Source of the DNA: a virus
Length of the DNA stretch: 64,000 nt
Reading direction: 5' to 3' (one strand)
IMG/VR virus record: IMGVR_UViG_3300028192_000001
Span: 27,253-91,252 of that record
In this document: piece after piece, positions 1-8,851 of the stretch
Layout: the number at the start of each line of letters is the position of its first letter
How positions within the stretch are numbered: the first letter of the stretch is position 1
Made by a program: the position numbers and the translations under genes
The notes under the pieces: generated by a model
Database searches by the model: none
What the model was told of the DNA's origin: nothing
Seen by the model: only the letters and a program-made list of their open reading frames with translations

Positions 1-496
1 CAAAAACAAGAAAATCCCAACGTGCTCTTCCACCACTCTCAACAAAAGCATGAAACGAACGTTCAACTAGTTTCCATTGCACATTTTGTCTATATAAATG
101 ATTTGTATCTTCGAGACCATCTACTGAAAATATCACTCTTCCGTGTGTCCCTAATACTTCTGCTAATTCATGCCACCAATGTTCATCTCTTGCACCTGCA
201 TTGGTATTCATGCTGAGCCACATAGTTGGATTATGTTTTCTAAAATATTTTAAAACTTCTAATGTATCTTCAGCAATAATAGGATCACCATGATTCCCAC
301 ACATCTGCATGGCTGTAAGTTGCTTAATAAATGTTGGTGAAAATATTTTTTGGGCGTCTTTTAATGTTAATTGATCTAAATGAAGATGAGGATTTAATGC
401 TCCACCGTTCATATTTCTGTCGCACATACTACACGCGGCTTGGCATTTTTGCGTAATTTCTAAATGAACTTGTCTAATGTCTTCTAGTTTATACAT
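1..496 (-). CDS. Radical SAM enzyme, partial (C-terminus beyond window edge)
   Basis: The reading frame opens with ATG at 496 and runs off the left edge of the window. About 165 residues are visible. The N-terminus carries a CX3CX2C cluster (Cys18, Cys22, Cys25, in KCQAACSMC), the signature of radical S-adenosylmethionine enzymes, which bind a 4Fe-4S cluster and cleave SAM to a 5'-deoxyadenosyl radical. It is followed by a TIM-barrel-like stretch containing MCGNHGDP and SMNTNAG. The substrate is unknown. It is the last visible gene of a minus-strand cassette rich in glycosyltransferase-like and other radical SAM genes, so a sugar or peptide substrate is plausible by context only. A 7-bp hairpin and an A/T late-like element lie upstream. 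Confidence 0.85.
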   Translation of the reverse strand, partial: MYKLEDIRQVHLEITQKCQAACSMCDRNMNGGALNPHLHLDQLTLKDAQKIFSPTFIKQLTAMQMCGNHGDPIIAEDTLEVLKYFRKHNPTMWLSMNTNAGARDEHWWHELAEVLGTHGRVIFSVDGLEDTNHLYRQNVQWKLVERSFHAFVESGGRARWDFLVF

Positions 497-519
497 AATA
501 ATCCTGAGTTATTACAACC

Positions 520-538
520 TAATCTTATTGCAAGATTA
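520..538. repeat. Small perfect hairpin upstream of the partial radical SAM gene
   Basis: TAATCTT at 520-526 pairs perfectly with AAGATTA at 532-538 around the loop ATTGC. It lies in the 65-bp gap between two minus-strand genes. A T-run follows on the plus strand only, where no gene is ending, so it is more likely a leader hairpin of the 496 gene than a terminator. Confidence 0.4.
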
Positions 539-558
539 AAGATTTTTTTACTCGTTTG

Positions 559-566
559 TATTTATT
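559..566 (-). promoter_or_regulatory. Weak late-promoter-like element AATAAATA
   Basis: AATAAATA on the minus strand is one mismatch from the T4 late element TATAAATA. It would give a leader of about 56 nt to the radical SAM gene starting at 496. It overlaps the stop codon of the upstream gene, so chance occurrence is quite possible. Confidence 0.25.
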
Positions 567-786
567 TGGACAAAATTAGTTTTACAGTTTTACCAGGTCC
601 TGTTTTAGATGGCAAATCTCCATGTTTTGATATGTAATCGGCCAGTATTGCTTTGTACCAATTTTGGCTATCATGATGAGCCATTTTATTAAATTTTGAC
701 AGATTATTACTAGTTGCATCAAACGTTGCTAATGCTCTTGCACTTTCTTGTTGTAATTCTCGTAATGTTAAATTATCTAATTCCAA
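562..786 (-). CDS. Small hypothetical protein (74 aa)
   Basis: This 74-residue protein is not recognised. The start must be TTG at 786: an in-frame stop lies two codons upstream and the next ATG is 34 codons in. It overlaps the end of the methyltransferase-like gene by 14 bp, a typical translational-coupling arrangement, which supports it being real. The N-terminal half looks helical and charged (LRELQQESARALATF). The C-terminal half contains DLPSKTGPGKTVKLILSK, but there is no Walker A motif. It is cytoplasmic by composition, with no membrane segment. It could be a subunit or chaperone for its neighbour; that is only position-based inference. Confidence 0.55.
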   Translation of the reverse strand: MELDNLTLRELQQESARALATFDATSNNLSKFNKMAHHDSQNWYKAILADYISKHGDLPSKTGPGKTVKLILSK

Positions 787-1498
787 TTCTCATAAACCTA
801 TTATATTTTATTAAATCTAGAACTCCTTCATACAAACACTCCGACATTGGTGTTTGTTTTGCAAATTCTGAAAGATTTTTAGAACAATTTACGTGTTCAG
901 GTAAAGAAAAATAATCATTTGATTGTACACAAATAAGTTTTCCTTTTGGCAATTTACTATACCAGTCTGCAAAATTTTCTATATGTTCACATGATGTATT
1001 AATAAATGTATCGGGTACATCATATAATTCTCGTGCTTGACCATCTGCTCTATGTGTAGTGTAAGTATGTCCTGTATAATTTATATTATGAATATCTTGA
1101 GTTACGGCTTTAAATTTCCAGTCGTCTAATACGTGATCTCTATTTGATGTATCTGCTATATTCACACATGAAGGATCTATATCGAATGATCTTATTTTTC
1201 CAATATTAAGTTTACTATTAAACATCATTAATGCCAAACTAGCATACCATCCACCACATATAAAAACAGTTTTTAATTCTATATCTAATTGTTCTAATTT
1301 AGATATTAACCATATTTTACTATCAAGTTGTCCTCTACTTAAAACATCTAACCAATTAACATTAGGATATGCATTCATAACTTTACCCAATCGTTGTATA
1401 ATAGGATACCAATTCAATTTTAAATCAGATTTTTCCTCTGAATGCATAGCATAAGATATATTGCGTAAAATATCTGCTGTTAGTTTATAATCTGTCAT
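773..1498 (-). CDS. Class I SAM-dependent methyltransferase-like protein
   Basis: This 241-residue protein has a Rossmann-like core. A hydrophobic strand and glycine loop (VFICGGWYASLALMM, around residues 78-92) are followed by the acidic strand IRSFDIDPSCVNIAD, matching motifs I and II of class I methyltransferases, where the aspartate binds the SAM ribose. A later strand (FINTSCEHIENFADWYSKL) matches the region before motif IV. The acceptor is unknown. It overlaps the glycosyltransferase-like gene upstream by 14 bp and belongs to the glycan/radical SAM cassette, so sugar or lipid-carrier methylation is a reasonable guess. No DNA-methyltransferase motif (DPPY or PC) is seen. Confidence 0.65.
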   Translation of the reverse strand: MTDYKLTADILRNISYAMHSEEKSDLKLNWYPIIQRLGKVMNAYPNVNWLDVLSRGQLDSKIWLISKLEQLDIELKTVFICGGWYASLALMMFNSKLNIGKIRSFDIDPSCVNIADTSNRDHVLDDWKFKAVTQDIHNINYTGHTYTTHRADGQARELYDVPDTFINTSCEHIENFADWYSKLPKGKLICVQSNDYFSLPEHVNCSKNLSEFAKQTPMSECLYEGVLDLIKYNRFMRIGIR

Positions 1499-2162
1499 AC
1501 TGTTTTTTTATCCAATTAAAATCATTTATTTTGTTTAATGCTTCAATATTTCCTCTATTCTTATAACCATACTCACGTCCTGCATTTGCTCCAGCAATAG
1601 CATATTTGCCATGCGGTTTTTTTATTCCTATTGTACACCAAATATCTAATCTTTCTTCTGTCTCCTCGTTTTTTTGATTATCAATAATTTTACTAGACAA
1701 TTTAGTACATTCTCTAAATGCCGACTTCCATGTATTATATGGATCAGTATTAAAAGCAGTAACATTTGAAACTTGTGGCATTAACATAAATTTTGAACTT
1801 ATACTAGTTGTCATATCAGGACTTGTCATATCCATTTCGATAGTTTTTATTCTAGGAAATAATTTTACACCACCATATCCGTATACTAAATCATTTATTG
1901 GATTAATGCATCTCCAAACATGAACCATATCTTCGTCCCATGATTCTGGAAGATAAGAAAAATCAAAATTATCAAGAATAATAGCATCAGCATCAATAAT
2001 CCAAAACATTTTTGTCCAACACATTTTTGCTCCTACTATATGTGCTTGACGCAGACCTTTAACATTGTCTACTCTCTTTAACATTGGAAACCTACTTAAT
2101 GCTTTTTGCCAATTTTCTTCTTTTTCTTTTTCTTTATATCCAATAAAAACTATATCATACAT
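1485..2162 (-). CDS. Glycosyltransferase-like protein with DAD motif
   Basis: The start is taken as ATG at 2162, which overlaps the preceding dehydrogenase by 8 bp; an in-frame ATG five codons earlier (2177) is possible. The N-terminal strand YDIVFIGYKE and the metal-binding-type motif WIIDADAIIL fit a GT-A-fold glycosyltransferase using a nucleotide-sugar donor. The middle block (DLVYGYGGVKLFP) and the block TWKSAFRECTKLS match blocks LIYGNGGLKCWP and SWRAGFREGVKMS in the gene at 7925-8851, so the two are paralogues. No signal peptide or membrane segment is seen, so it is a soluble cytoplasmic enzyme. Donor and acceptor are unknown. Confidence 0.6.
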   Translation of the reverse strand: MYDIVFIGYKEKEKEENWQKALSRFPMLKRVDNVKGLRQAHIVGAKMCWTKMFWIIDADAIILDNFDFSYLPESWDEDMVHVWRCINPINDLVYGYGGVKLFPRIKTIEMDMTSPDMTTSISSKFMLMPQVSNVTAFNTDPYNTWKSAFRECTKLSSKIIDNQKNEETEERLDIWCTIGIKKPHGKYAIAGANAGREYGYKNRGNIEALNKINDFNWIKKQYDRL

Positions 2163-3309
2163 TCTTTGTATCACCATAATAAACTACATTTTTGGCTTTA
2201 GGATAAGATCTCCATGGATCAAATATAGTAACTGAATCATTATTAGTAATATTATCTTGTTCGTGAACTCTAACAATTACATTATTTGTTTCACACATAT
2301 TAATTACATCCGTTATTGTTCCACCTAGTTCTTTAATATAATGTTGCACTAATAATGAATAAGAACCGTCTGTTATAGTTGTATTAGGCTTATATGTATT
2401 TGATGTAAAAAATACATTTTTTCCATATTTTAATATTTCCTTTGCCATATTCTTTGCCTGCGTTTCTCTTGACTTCATTATAGCACTGAACAAATCATAA
2501 TGCAAATCTAATTTATTTGCCAAATACCTTAAAGCAATATTATCGCGAGGATGACAAGGTCCTCCATCACCCATTCCTGCTTTCATATATTTTGCACTTA
2601 TAATTCTTTGCGTACTTTTTGCTAATGCTTTGGTTACTACATCAACATTCATATTACCAATTTTAACAGCAACATCTTGAATCATGTTTACCAAGGAAAC
2701 TTTTGCACTAATAAAAGTATTATAAAATATTTTAATTGCTTCTGCTTCTTCCCAAGTGCCAAACTCAACACGTGGTTTGTTATCACAAATCATTGTATAA
2801 AAGTTTAATAAATTTTGTGCTCTAGTGGCAGTAGCCTGAACGCCTTTCATTGTACCAACAATAATCATTTCAGGGTTAAGCATATCCCAACCTACAGAAC
2901 CCATAGCAATCAAATAAGGATTATAAATTAGTTTTGTATTTGTAATTAATGGAGCAAGTTCTCTTCTAATAGTACCTGGTAGTACTGTTGATATTAATGC
3001 AAGGACTTGTTCTTGTCTAATGTATTTGTTGCACTCTGTTAAAACTTCTTTTACTGAATCGTAATTAAAGTCCTTAGGAGGAAGATGACTTGTTGGTGCT
3101 TGTCCATCATATCCTTCTTCATGCGGAGTAGGTGTTGCTACTAATATAATATCCGATTGTTCAACTACTTCTTGTATTGAATCTTTTATATCTATCTTTG
3201 TACTTTGTTTAGGTATGATGTCATATCCGTGTACATGGTAACCTTTGTCTGCAACTGCTTCTGCACATGGCATACCCAATTTACCTAAACCTATAAATCC
3301 TATTAACAT
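2155..3309 (-). CDS. Nucleotide-sugar (UDP-glucose/GDP-mannose-type) dehydrogenase
   Basis: This 384-residue protein starts with the NAD-binding loop GFIGLGKLGMPCAEA, followed by an acidic strand end (VHGYDI). The central region contains ISTVLPGTIRRELAPL, typical of the family. Cys252, in GDGGPCHPRDN, corresponds to the catalytic cysteine of UDP-glucose and GDP-mannose dehydrogenases, where GGSCFPKD is usual. These enzymes oxidise C6 of the sugar to a uronic acid in two NAD-dependent steps. The gene directly abuts glycosyltransferase-like genes, so it probably supplies a uronate donor to them. The C-terminal nucleotide-sugar domain is present but the protein is shorter than the usual 390-450 residues. 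The exact substrate cannot be read. Confidence 0.85.
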   Translation of the reverse strand: MLIGFIGLGKLGMPCAEAVADKGYHVHGYDIIPKQSTKIDIKDSIQEVVEQSDIILVATPTPHEEGYDGQAPTSHLPPKDFNYDSVKEVLTECNKYIRQEQVLALISTVLPGTIRRELAPLITNTKLIYNPYLIAMGSVGWDMLNPEMIIVGTMKGVQATATRAQNLLNFYTMICDNKPRVEFGTWEEAEAIKIFYNTFISAKVSLVNMIQDVAVKIGNMNVDVVTKALAKSTQRIISAKYMKAGMGDGGPCHPRDNIALRYLANKLDLHYDLFSAIMKSRETQAKNMAKEILKYGKNVFFTSNTYKPNTTITDGSYSLLVQHYIKELGGTITDVINMCETNNVIVRVHEQDNITNNDSVTIFDPWRSYPKAKNVVYYGDTKNV

Positions 3310-4824
3310 TTAAGAATTTCTTAAAATACCCATGATACTATCATGTAAATTTTTTTCTAACTCTCCGCCTCGTTTCATTAAATTATTATGATTTTCTTCT
3401 CGTATAGAACTACATTCATCAAATAATTCTTGTTTAGAAGATTTTCGTTTAGCAACCCATTTTATTACTTCATCACATACTTCATTTATTCTTCTCCAGT
3501 TGCCTTTTACATTATCATAATTTTCATTAAACATATTTGGAAATGTACTATATCCTAAACTATGCAATCTTTTTAAAGTACCTTGCTGTCCAACAACAAG
3601 GAAAGGACGTTTATAAAATATTGCTTTAAATGTTTTTTCACTTATAAACAAATCCTGATCAATATCACTGCGAGGCTTGTAACCAGTCCCTCCATCACGT
3701 TCTACTCTCGTTTCAGTTATAACGTGAATCCAGGCTTTAAGATATTTTTTGGCATCCATATCTTTATTAGGATTTGCACCTTTAAGAATATTATGTTTAT
3801 CATTTTTAATTATAAACGGCAATTTTGGTTCAATTTTTAATTTAAATTTTTTTGCAAGTGGACCAATCCTTGGAGTGTATTTTTGTGTAAGTTGCTCTTC
3901 TCTTATTCTTTTTATTTCTTCATCTGAATACGCCCAAAATACTTCCCCGGTTGATGGCTTTCTCCAATACCATTTTTTTGCTCTCCCAAGTTTTCCTTTT
4001 ATTAAATTTCCATCTTCATCAAGTTCATTAGGAAGTGCTTGTTGCTCTATCGTCTCATCTACATTCAACTCACCATACCAATCTTCTTCAGGTACTACTG
4101 AGGCACGAGGTGTTGGTAACTCTTTAATCTCTGCTCTTTTAAAATGATTATAATGATCATTATAAGGTTTTGATGCTAATGCTAGATCATACTGTAAATC
4201 TGTATATCTAGAACCTTTATTTAAATGTGTAATAACTCCAAGTGCCTTATAATCAAATAATCGAGTAATTGTTAAAAAACGATGCCAAGCAGGTCTTCTA
4301 TTCAAACATAAAAACATATCACTAGGCTGAAAACGTTTATCTTTTGATAATCTATCAACCTTTTTATAATAACATTCATGCCATTGCCATTCTAGTTTAT
4401 TTGCATGAAGACAAAAATAATTTGTATCTTTGAATTCTTCTGCAGATGCAGTTATAAAAATAAAATGCTTTTCTTCTAACCAATTATGTGTTTCTTTTAG
4501 TACTGAAAATATTCTTTTAAATGCTCTATCGTTCCAATTTTCCATCCACCCAAACAATACAATTTTGCAACGATTTTTCTTAATTGCATTATACGTCTCT
4601 TTTGGTATCCTATATAAACTTAAAATCTTTTTTTCTGCAACTAACGGATGCCTTAATTCAAATAATATTATAAAATTACTCAATGAGAGATCTTGCGTTG
4701 GTTGAAAATATTTTTTTAATTCAAATTCTCTTACTTTTTCATGCATTTCAGGATATCCTTTTGGATATAATATCCAACCGTCTTTTAAATAATTTTCTTT
4801 ATTTTTAACGTAATAATAAATCAT
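3310..4824 (-). CDS. Putative glycosyltransferase-like protein (504 aa)
   Basis: This 504-residue protein has no clear GT-A motif. Its C-terminal third contains LFISEKTFKAIFYKRPFLVVG followed by TLKRLHSLGYSTFPN, a block familiar from phage and bacterial proteins annotated as glycosyltransferase-like (exostosin/GT-B style C-termini), where the glutamate and the glycine loop contact the donor. An earlier block, MFLCLNRRPAWHRFL, is also typical of that group. It abuts the dehydrogenase with no spacing and overlaps the SGNH-like gene by 20 bp, so all three should be co-translated. The long central segment (about residues 235-330) is charged and unrecognised. It is probably soluble. The function is inferred from motif and neighbours. 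Confidence 0.5.
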   Translation of the reverse strand: MIYYYVKNKENYLKDGWILYPKGYPEMHEKVREFELKKYFQPTQDLSLSNFIILFELRHPLVAEKKILSLYRIPKETYNAIKKNRCKIVLFGWMENWNDRAFKRIFSVLKETHNWLEEKHFIFITASAEEFKDTNYFCLHANKLEWQWHECYYKKVDRLSKDKRFQPSDMFLCLNRRPAWHRFLTITRLFDYKALGVITHLNKGSRYTDLQYDLALASKPYNDHYNHFKRAEIKELPTPRASVVPEEDWYGELNVDETIEQQALPNELDEDGNLIKGKLGRAKKWYWRKPSTGEVFWAYSDEEIKRIREEQLTQKYTPRIGPLAKKFKLKIEPKLPFIIKNDKHNILKGANPNKDMDAKKYLKAWIHVITETRVERDGGTGYKPRSDIDQDLFISEKTFKAIFYKRPFLVVGQQGTLKRLHSLGYSTFPNMFNENYDNVKGNWRRINEVCDEVIKWVAKRKSSKQELFDECSSIREENHNNLMKRGGELEKNLHDSIMGILRNS

Positions 4825-5611
4825 TTTCTTTTATATACTTGTATACCTCCATTGCAAAAATATCTTGACCTTCCTGACCTATATGATGATTCCGATTCCA
4901 AACAGTAGAAGAATCATTAGTAAATCTATCGTAATAACAACCATCACCCGCACCTCCCTTATAAATTCTTTTTATATTAAGCAGTTTATAAAGTCCAAGT
5001 AATCTTTTATCTTTTTTAATTGTTTTTATAGCAAATGGAAACAACATATTAATGAAAAGATATGGAACTTCATGTTTTTCCAAAAAAGATTGTAACGTAA
5101 AATGTTGTAATAACATTCTATACTGTATTTCTGTCCATTTACCCCAATCTGTTTTAAGTAATTCTTTATACATTATTTCGTGTTCTGGTTTCATTGGTAT
5201 ACTATTACGAGATTCTTTTGCACCAATCAACCCAGGAATAAACATATAATGACCAGCAACGCCTCTATTAATGACAAAAGGCTTTCCTGGATCATCTGAT
5301 TTTAAAAATAACCTATCTGCACCTGTCCACCCGATTATAACAAAAATGTTTGATTTATTTTTTGCTTCATTTATAAATCTTATTGTGTGTTCTAAGATAT
5401 GATCATTACTGGACCCTGGAACAGCATTGTTTATAATCTTTAATATTCCTAACTTTCTTCCTACATTATTTGCCCATGAGTCATAATAGCATTTAGCAGG
5501 TATCTCGGTAAGTCCAACATCTTGATCGAAACAATTTTTATTGTCTTCCCAAGATTTTAATTCACTCCCGGCAGTATGACTACACCCATGAATAAAAAAA
5601 TTTTCTATCAT
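4805..5611 (-). CDS. SGNH/GDSL-hydrolase-like protein
   Basis: The ATG at 5611 forms a 4-bp ATGA overlap with the stop of the upstream radical SAM gene, so it is preferred over an in-frame start 42 bp earlier. The N-terminus IENFFIHGCSHTAG fits block I of SGNH esterases, with the nucleophilic serine in GCSH. NAVPGSSNDH fits block II and the oxyanion glycine, and NRNHHIGQEGQ, near the C-terminus, would supply the histidine. Family members hydrolyse esters, including acetyl groups on polysaccharides. There is no signal peptide, so action is cytoplasmic or on a virion component. A diverged paralogue lies at 60,062-60,760 next to the capsid gene. Confidence 0.6.
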   Translation of the reverse strand: MIENFFIHGCSHTAGSELKSWEDNKNCFDQDVGLTEIPAKCYYDSWANNVGRKLGILKIINNAVPGSSNDHILEHTIRFINEAKNKSNIFVIIGWTGADRLFLKSDDPGKPFVINRGVAGHYMFIPGLIGAKESRNSIPMKPEHEIMYKELLKTDWGKWTEIQYRMLLQHFTLQSFLEKHEVPYLFINMLFPFAIKTIKKDKRLLGLYKLLNIKRIYKGGAGDGCYYDRFTNDSSTVWNRNHHIGQEGQDIFAMEVYKYIKENDLLLR

Positions 5612-6585
5612 ATTTTTTCTTTTGTTATTAATACATCTGATGCACAATGACATCTATTTCTTTTACAAATAACTGAAGAAGTAGGCCATATAATTTGATC
5701 TGGTTTATTAATATCACCTATTGCCCCTTCTTGCATACAATTAGCCAAATAAACTTTACCTGACCATTGTATAAAAAAACTTTCTAACCCCAGATTACAT
5801 TTCCATCCTTTAAAGTTAGATTTTCCTGCATTAATTAATTCTTGCTCTCTGCCGTATGAATTTATAACTTCACCGTCTGCAAAGTGAATATCTGATCTAT
5901 CATCAATCTTCTGTGTAAAATATGTTTTAACACCAAGTTCATTTGTTCTTTCTATACCTGTTGTAGATGTATACTCCTTAAACCATTTTAACTGTTCTTC
6001 TGTATAATGGTGACCTTTACCTCTTTTAGTCCATTTTAAAACTTTTACTGCTTCTACTGTTATATTTTTATGCGGTTTACAAGATTCTAAAAACTTTAAT
6101 CCTTTATCCCAAAATCTCCCATCCATCATTACTCTAAGATTTATTGGTGTTATATTAGCAATTGATAATGCTTTTTCTAAGAAGTCTTTATCTTCATAAC
6201 TTGGATGATAACTTGCACTACAATATGCTAGATACGGAGCAAGAGATTGCATATATCTTGATGTCCTTGCAAGGTTTGTTGTTATGCCAACTTTATTACC
6301 AGCATCATGAATCATTTTACAAAAGTCTAATAAAAAAGGACTTAATGTAGGTTCGCCCCCTGATATTGCTACTTGCAATTTGTCATACTTTGAAAGTAAT
6401 GTTTGCCAAAATTGTTTTGCATTACTCCATTCATAATTATGATTACTACCATTATGTAAACTTGTCGGACAATATTCACAAGCATTGGTACAAATATTAT
6501 TAATAACCCAAGTGATCAACATTAAGTTATTAGTTCGTCTTTGTATTTTTACAACTGGACTTTGATTATCTTTCAAATTTCTCAT
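5608..6585 (-). CDS. Radical SAM enzyme (325 aa)
   Basis: The CX3CX2C cluster lies at Cys32, Cys36 and Cys39 (NICTNACEYCP) after a strand LMLITWVINN. The glycine-rich SAM-binding block VAISGGEPTLSP follows around residue 90. The barrel continues with GITTNLART and LRVMMDGRFWD. A C-terminal group of cysteines (WKCNLGLESFF, LANCMQEG, SVICKRNRCHCASD) could hold an auxiliary Fe-S cluster of SPASM/twitch type. The substrate is unknown; such proteins often modify ribosomally made peptides or sugars. It overlaps its upstream neighbour, another radical SAM gene, by 20 bp and its downstream neighbour by 4 bp. Expression as one unit is therefore likely. Confidence 0.85.
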   Translation of the reverse strand: MRNLKDNQSPVVKIQRRTNNLMLITWVINNICTNACEYCPTSLHNGSNHNYEWSNAKQFWQTLLSKYDKLQVAISGGEPTLSPFLLDFCKMIHDAGNKVGITTNLARTSRYMQSLAPYLAYCSASYHPSYEDKDFLEKALSIANITPINLRVMMDGRFWDKGLKFLESCKPHKNITVEAVKVLKWTKRGKGHHYTEEQLKWFKEYTSTTGIERTNELGVKTYFTQKIDDRSDIHFADGEVINSYGREQELINAGKSNFKGWKCNLGLESFFIQWSGKVYLANCMQEGAIGDINKPDQIIWPTSSVICKRNRCHCASDVLITKEKI

Positions 6586-7891
6586 ATGCTTCTTCGTAAA
6601 TGCCTGGATACATTTTTCTCACATCTTCCAATTCCGGAATAACTGCAAACACACTCTCTTTTCTAATTTTATCTAATTTTGCGTGTTTGTTTAAAAATAA
6701 TCTAGCATACGCAGGATTATGAGGTAATGTTAGTCCGTGCATAATTTCTTTTAATTTAGGTGTTGGATCGTATTCATATTTTTCTTTATAATCTTCAATC
6801 CAAAACTTATATCTTTCTAATATTTCTTTTTTAAATTTGTCGCTTAAAATTGTTACGTGTTGATCTTCTGGCCAATGAACAAAATTCAAAAACCAATTAT
6901 TGTACTTTACTTTCCAGGTATTGGTAGTTACAGCATAATTGTCATGTACCAATCCCATTTTAATAAAATGATCTATTATAGCAGGTAATCTAAAAACATT
7001 TAAAGCACCTACAGTTATACCAGGCTGTATATGAATGCTCTTATTCAAACCGATAAGAGTTTGAATATTTTTTTCTACCCTTGACCAAACTGTGCCTGAT
7101 CTTACAAGTTCTGCTCTTTCACCGAATTCATCTAAACTTGGCCATATTTCAATCTTACCCGGCTCCCATAACTTCCAATAATCTAAAACACTTTTTCCTT
7201 TATGTTCTAGTTTTGTTGTATTGGTATTATACATTATTCTAACATCAAAACGTTTATGCTTTTTAAGTAATTCTAAAATATACCAATGATCGTCCATCAT
7301 CATTGGTTCTCCACCAGCAAAATAAATTCTTTCTACGTGCTGTATTTGATCTTCTAGAAATGCTAACTTTGATTGCCCATCAACTTCTTGTACAACATTT
7401 AATCCTTTTTTATTTTGTCCATATCGTTTTTTACCCCAAATTCTAATTGCATCTGGTACCCAAGAAGAACTATGCTTTGGCCCACAACTTCTACATTTTA
7501 AATTACAAATATTACTAAACCTCATATCCCAATATTTTAATCTCATCTCAGGAACCGTACCATCAGGTAATGTAATATGCTCTACTTCTTTCATTACACT
7601 TTTATATGATTTGTTATTATGCTGTCTATTGCTGGTCATTCCTCTATCTTCCATATTCCAGCATCTAGTACAAATTTTAGAACGTTCTCCAGAAAGCATT
7701 TGAAGCCTTAACTTCTTTTGCTTCTCACTATTCCATATATCTTTGATAGAATCTTTGCTTAAATCACCTAAATTATAATTATAAGGTGAAGTTAAACAAC
7801 ACGGTATAACCTTATTATGTGGTTCAAATTGTAAATGAACCCAAGGTATAATACAAAAACTTTTAGATTTTTTAAGATCATCATATTTCAT
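6566..7891 (-). CDS. Twitch/SPASM-containing radical SAM protein (441 aa)
   Basis: This enzyme has an N-terminal cysteine set (Cys13, Cys31-Cys32, Cys74, Cys77 in ICTRCWNME) that resembles a twitch/SPASM auxiliary-cluster domain placed ahead of the barrel. The canonical CX3CX2C follows at Cys129, Cys133 and Cys136 (SNICNLKCRSCGPKH), then the SAM-binding block IYFAGGEPMMMDDH. This order, auxiliary domain first, occurs in radical SAM proteins of marine phages and bacteria. The substrate is unknown. A late-type element (GTTAAATA) ends 6 nt before the ATG, predicting a nearly leaderless transcript independent of the upstream cassette. Confidence 0.85.
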   Translation of the reverse strand: MKYDDLKKSKSFCIIPWVHLQFEPHNKVIPCCLTSPYNYNLGDLSKDSIKDIWNSEKQKKLRLQMLSGERSKICTRCWNMEDRGMTSNRQHNNKSYKSVMKEVEHITLPDGTVPEMRLKYWDMRFSNICNLKCRSCGPKHSSSWVPDAIRIWGKKRYGQNKKGLNVVQEVDGQSKLAFLEDQIQHVERIYFAGGEPMMMDDHWYILELLKKHKRFDVRIMYNTNTTKLEHKGKSVLDYWKLWEPGKIEIWPSLDEFGERAELVRSGTVWSRVEKNIQTLIGLNKSIHIQPGITVGALNVFRLPAIIDHFIKMGLVHDNYAVTTNTWKVKYNNWFLNFVHWPEDQHVTILSDKFKKEILERYKFWIEDYKEKYEYDPTPKLKEIMHGLTLPHNPAYARLFLNKHAKLDKIRKESVFAVIPELEDVRKMYPGIYEEAYEKFER

Positions 7892-7897
7892 TACTAA

Positions 7898-7905
7898 TAT
7901 TTAAC
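7898..7905 (-). promoter_or_regulatory. Late-promoter-like element, near-leaderless
   Basis: GTTAAATA on the minus strand is two mismatches from TATAAATA. With T4-like spacing, transcription would start at about 7892, one base before the ATG of the radical SAM gene. The position recurs at several other genes in the window, which is the main support. Confidence 0.5.
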
Positions 7906-7924
7906 GAAAATTAAGTACGTAGAT

Positions 7925-8851
7925 TTAGTTTTTTTTAACTATAAAACTCTCAACGCCTCTAATTGGGTTTTGATATACTTGTTTAAAAAACTTACTCTGT
8001 GTTGCTGTTAAAGGATTAATACCAATCGGGATTTCAACCTCATTAACTAATATTTCTCCTAACCTTTTTATTTCGTCTTCAATATTATTTGAATTAAATT
8101 TTGCTGACTGTTCTTCCCACATATTATTCAAATACTTAAAATCTCTTGTATGAACGATATCCCAATCTGTACACATTGTCATATATGTTCCTAGCCTAGC
8201 ACCATAAATTGCCCATATTCCATTCTCAATATCGCTACCAACCATTTGCCAAATATACATTCTGTTTAAATTTTTCCAATGATTTTTTTTAAAATCGTTG
8301 ATGTTAACTCTAACTCCTCTATCTAACGACATTTTAACACCTTCTCTAAATCCTGCTCTCCAAGACTGTGCTGGTGTATAATTATTATACACATCACTAT
8401 ACGTCTGATTTGTTTGAAGATATCTAATGTCCCAACAAAAATCTATCTGTGAGTGAGGATCATTGGGATCAGCATTTTCATGAGTTTTCATATCTAAAAC
8501 ATATTGCTTTGGCCAACATTTAAGTCCACCATTTCCATAAATTAATCCATTTACAACATTATATCCACACCAACTAATAACACTATTGGCTAAATCTGTT
8601 TTTTCATCAAACTCAATTTCAACATCAAGCCATTTTGGATTAATAATATTATCACCATCTACTGTTGTAAATCTTTCTGTCTCTGTTTGTTCTGCACAGG
8701 CTTTATGTGCCGCATCTGACCCTTCTACTCCGTGGACTCTTTTTACCCATGGAATCTTATTACAAATGTCTGCATAATTCTTTTCAGCATTTGGTTCATC
8801 ATAACTTAGATAAAAAACATCATGGTCTCTTACATAAAATTTCTTAGTCAT
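7925..8851 (-). CDS. Glycosyltransferase-like protein with DGD motif
   Basis: This 308-residue GT-A-like protein has the N-terminal strand HDVFYLSYDEP, a block WVKRVHGVEGSDAAHKACAEQ and the motif FTTVDGDNIINP, where the aspartates would bind metal and nucleotide-sugar. The region VVNGLIYGNGGLKCWP and SWRAGFREGVKMS match the shorter gene at 1485-2162, making the two paralogues. The C-terminal region (YIWQMVGSDIENGIWAIYGARLGTYM) also has a counterpart there (DIWCTIGIKKPHGKYAIAGANAGREY). It overlaps the gene upstream by 8 bp. It is soluble by composition. Donor and acceptor are unknown. Confidence 0.6.
   Translation of the reverse strand: MTKKFYVRDHDVFYLSYDEPNAEKNYADICNKIPWVKRVHGVEGSDAAHKACAEQTETERFTTVDGDNIINPKWLDVEIEFDEKTDLANSVISWCGYNVVNGLIYGNGGLKCWPKQYVLDMKTHENADPNDPHSQIDFCWDIRYLQTNQTYSDVYNNYTPAQSWRAGFREGVKMSLDRGVRVNINDFKKNHWKNLNRMYIWQMVGSDIENGIWAIYGARLGTYMTMCTDWDIVHTRDFKYLNNMWEEQSAKFNSNNIEDEIKRLGEILVNEVEIPIGINPLTATQSKFFKQVYQNPIRGVESFIVKKN

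Noticed and set aside
3749-4147. 132-codon plus-strand ORF in the putative glycosyltransferase gene
   Set aside because: Phe/Ser/Leu-rich antisense frame opposite a gene that overlaps its neighbours properly.
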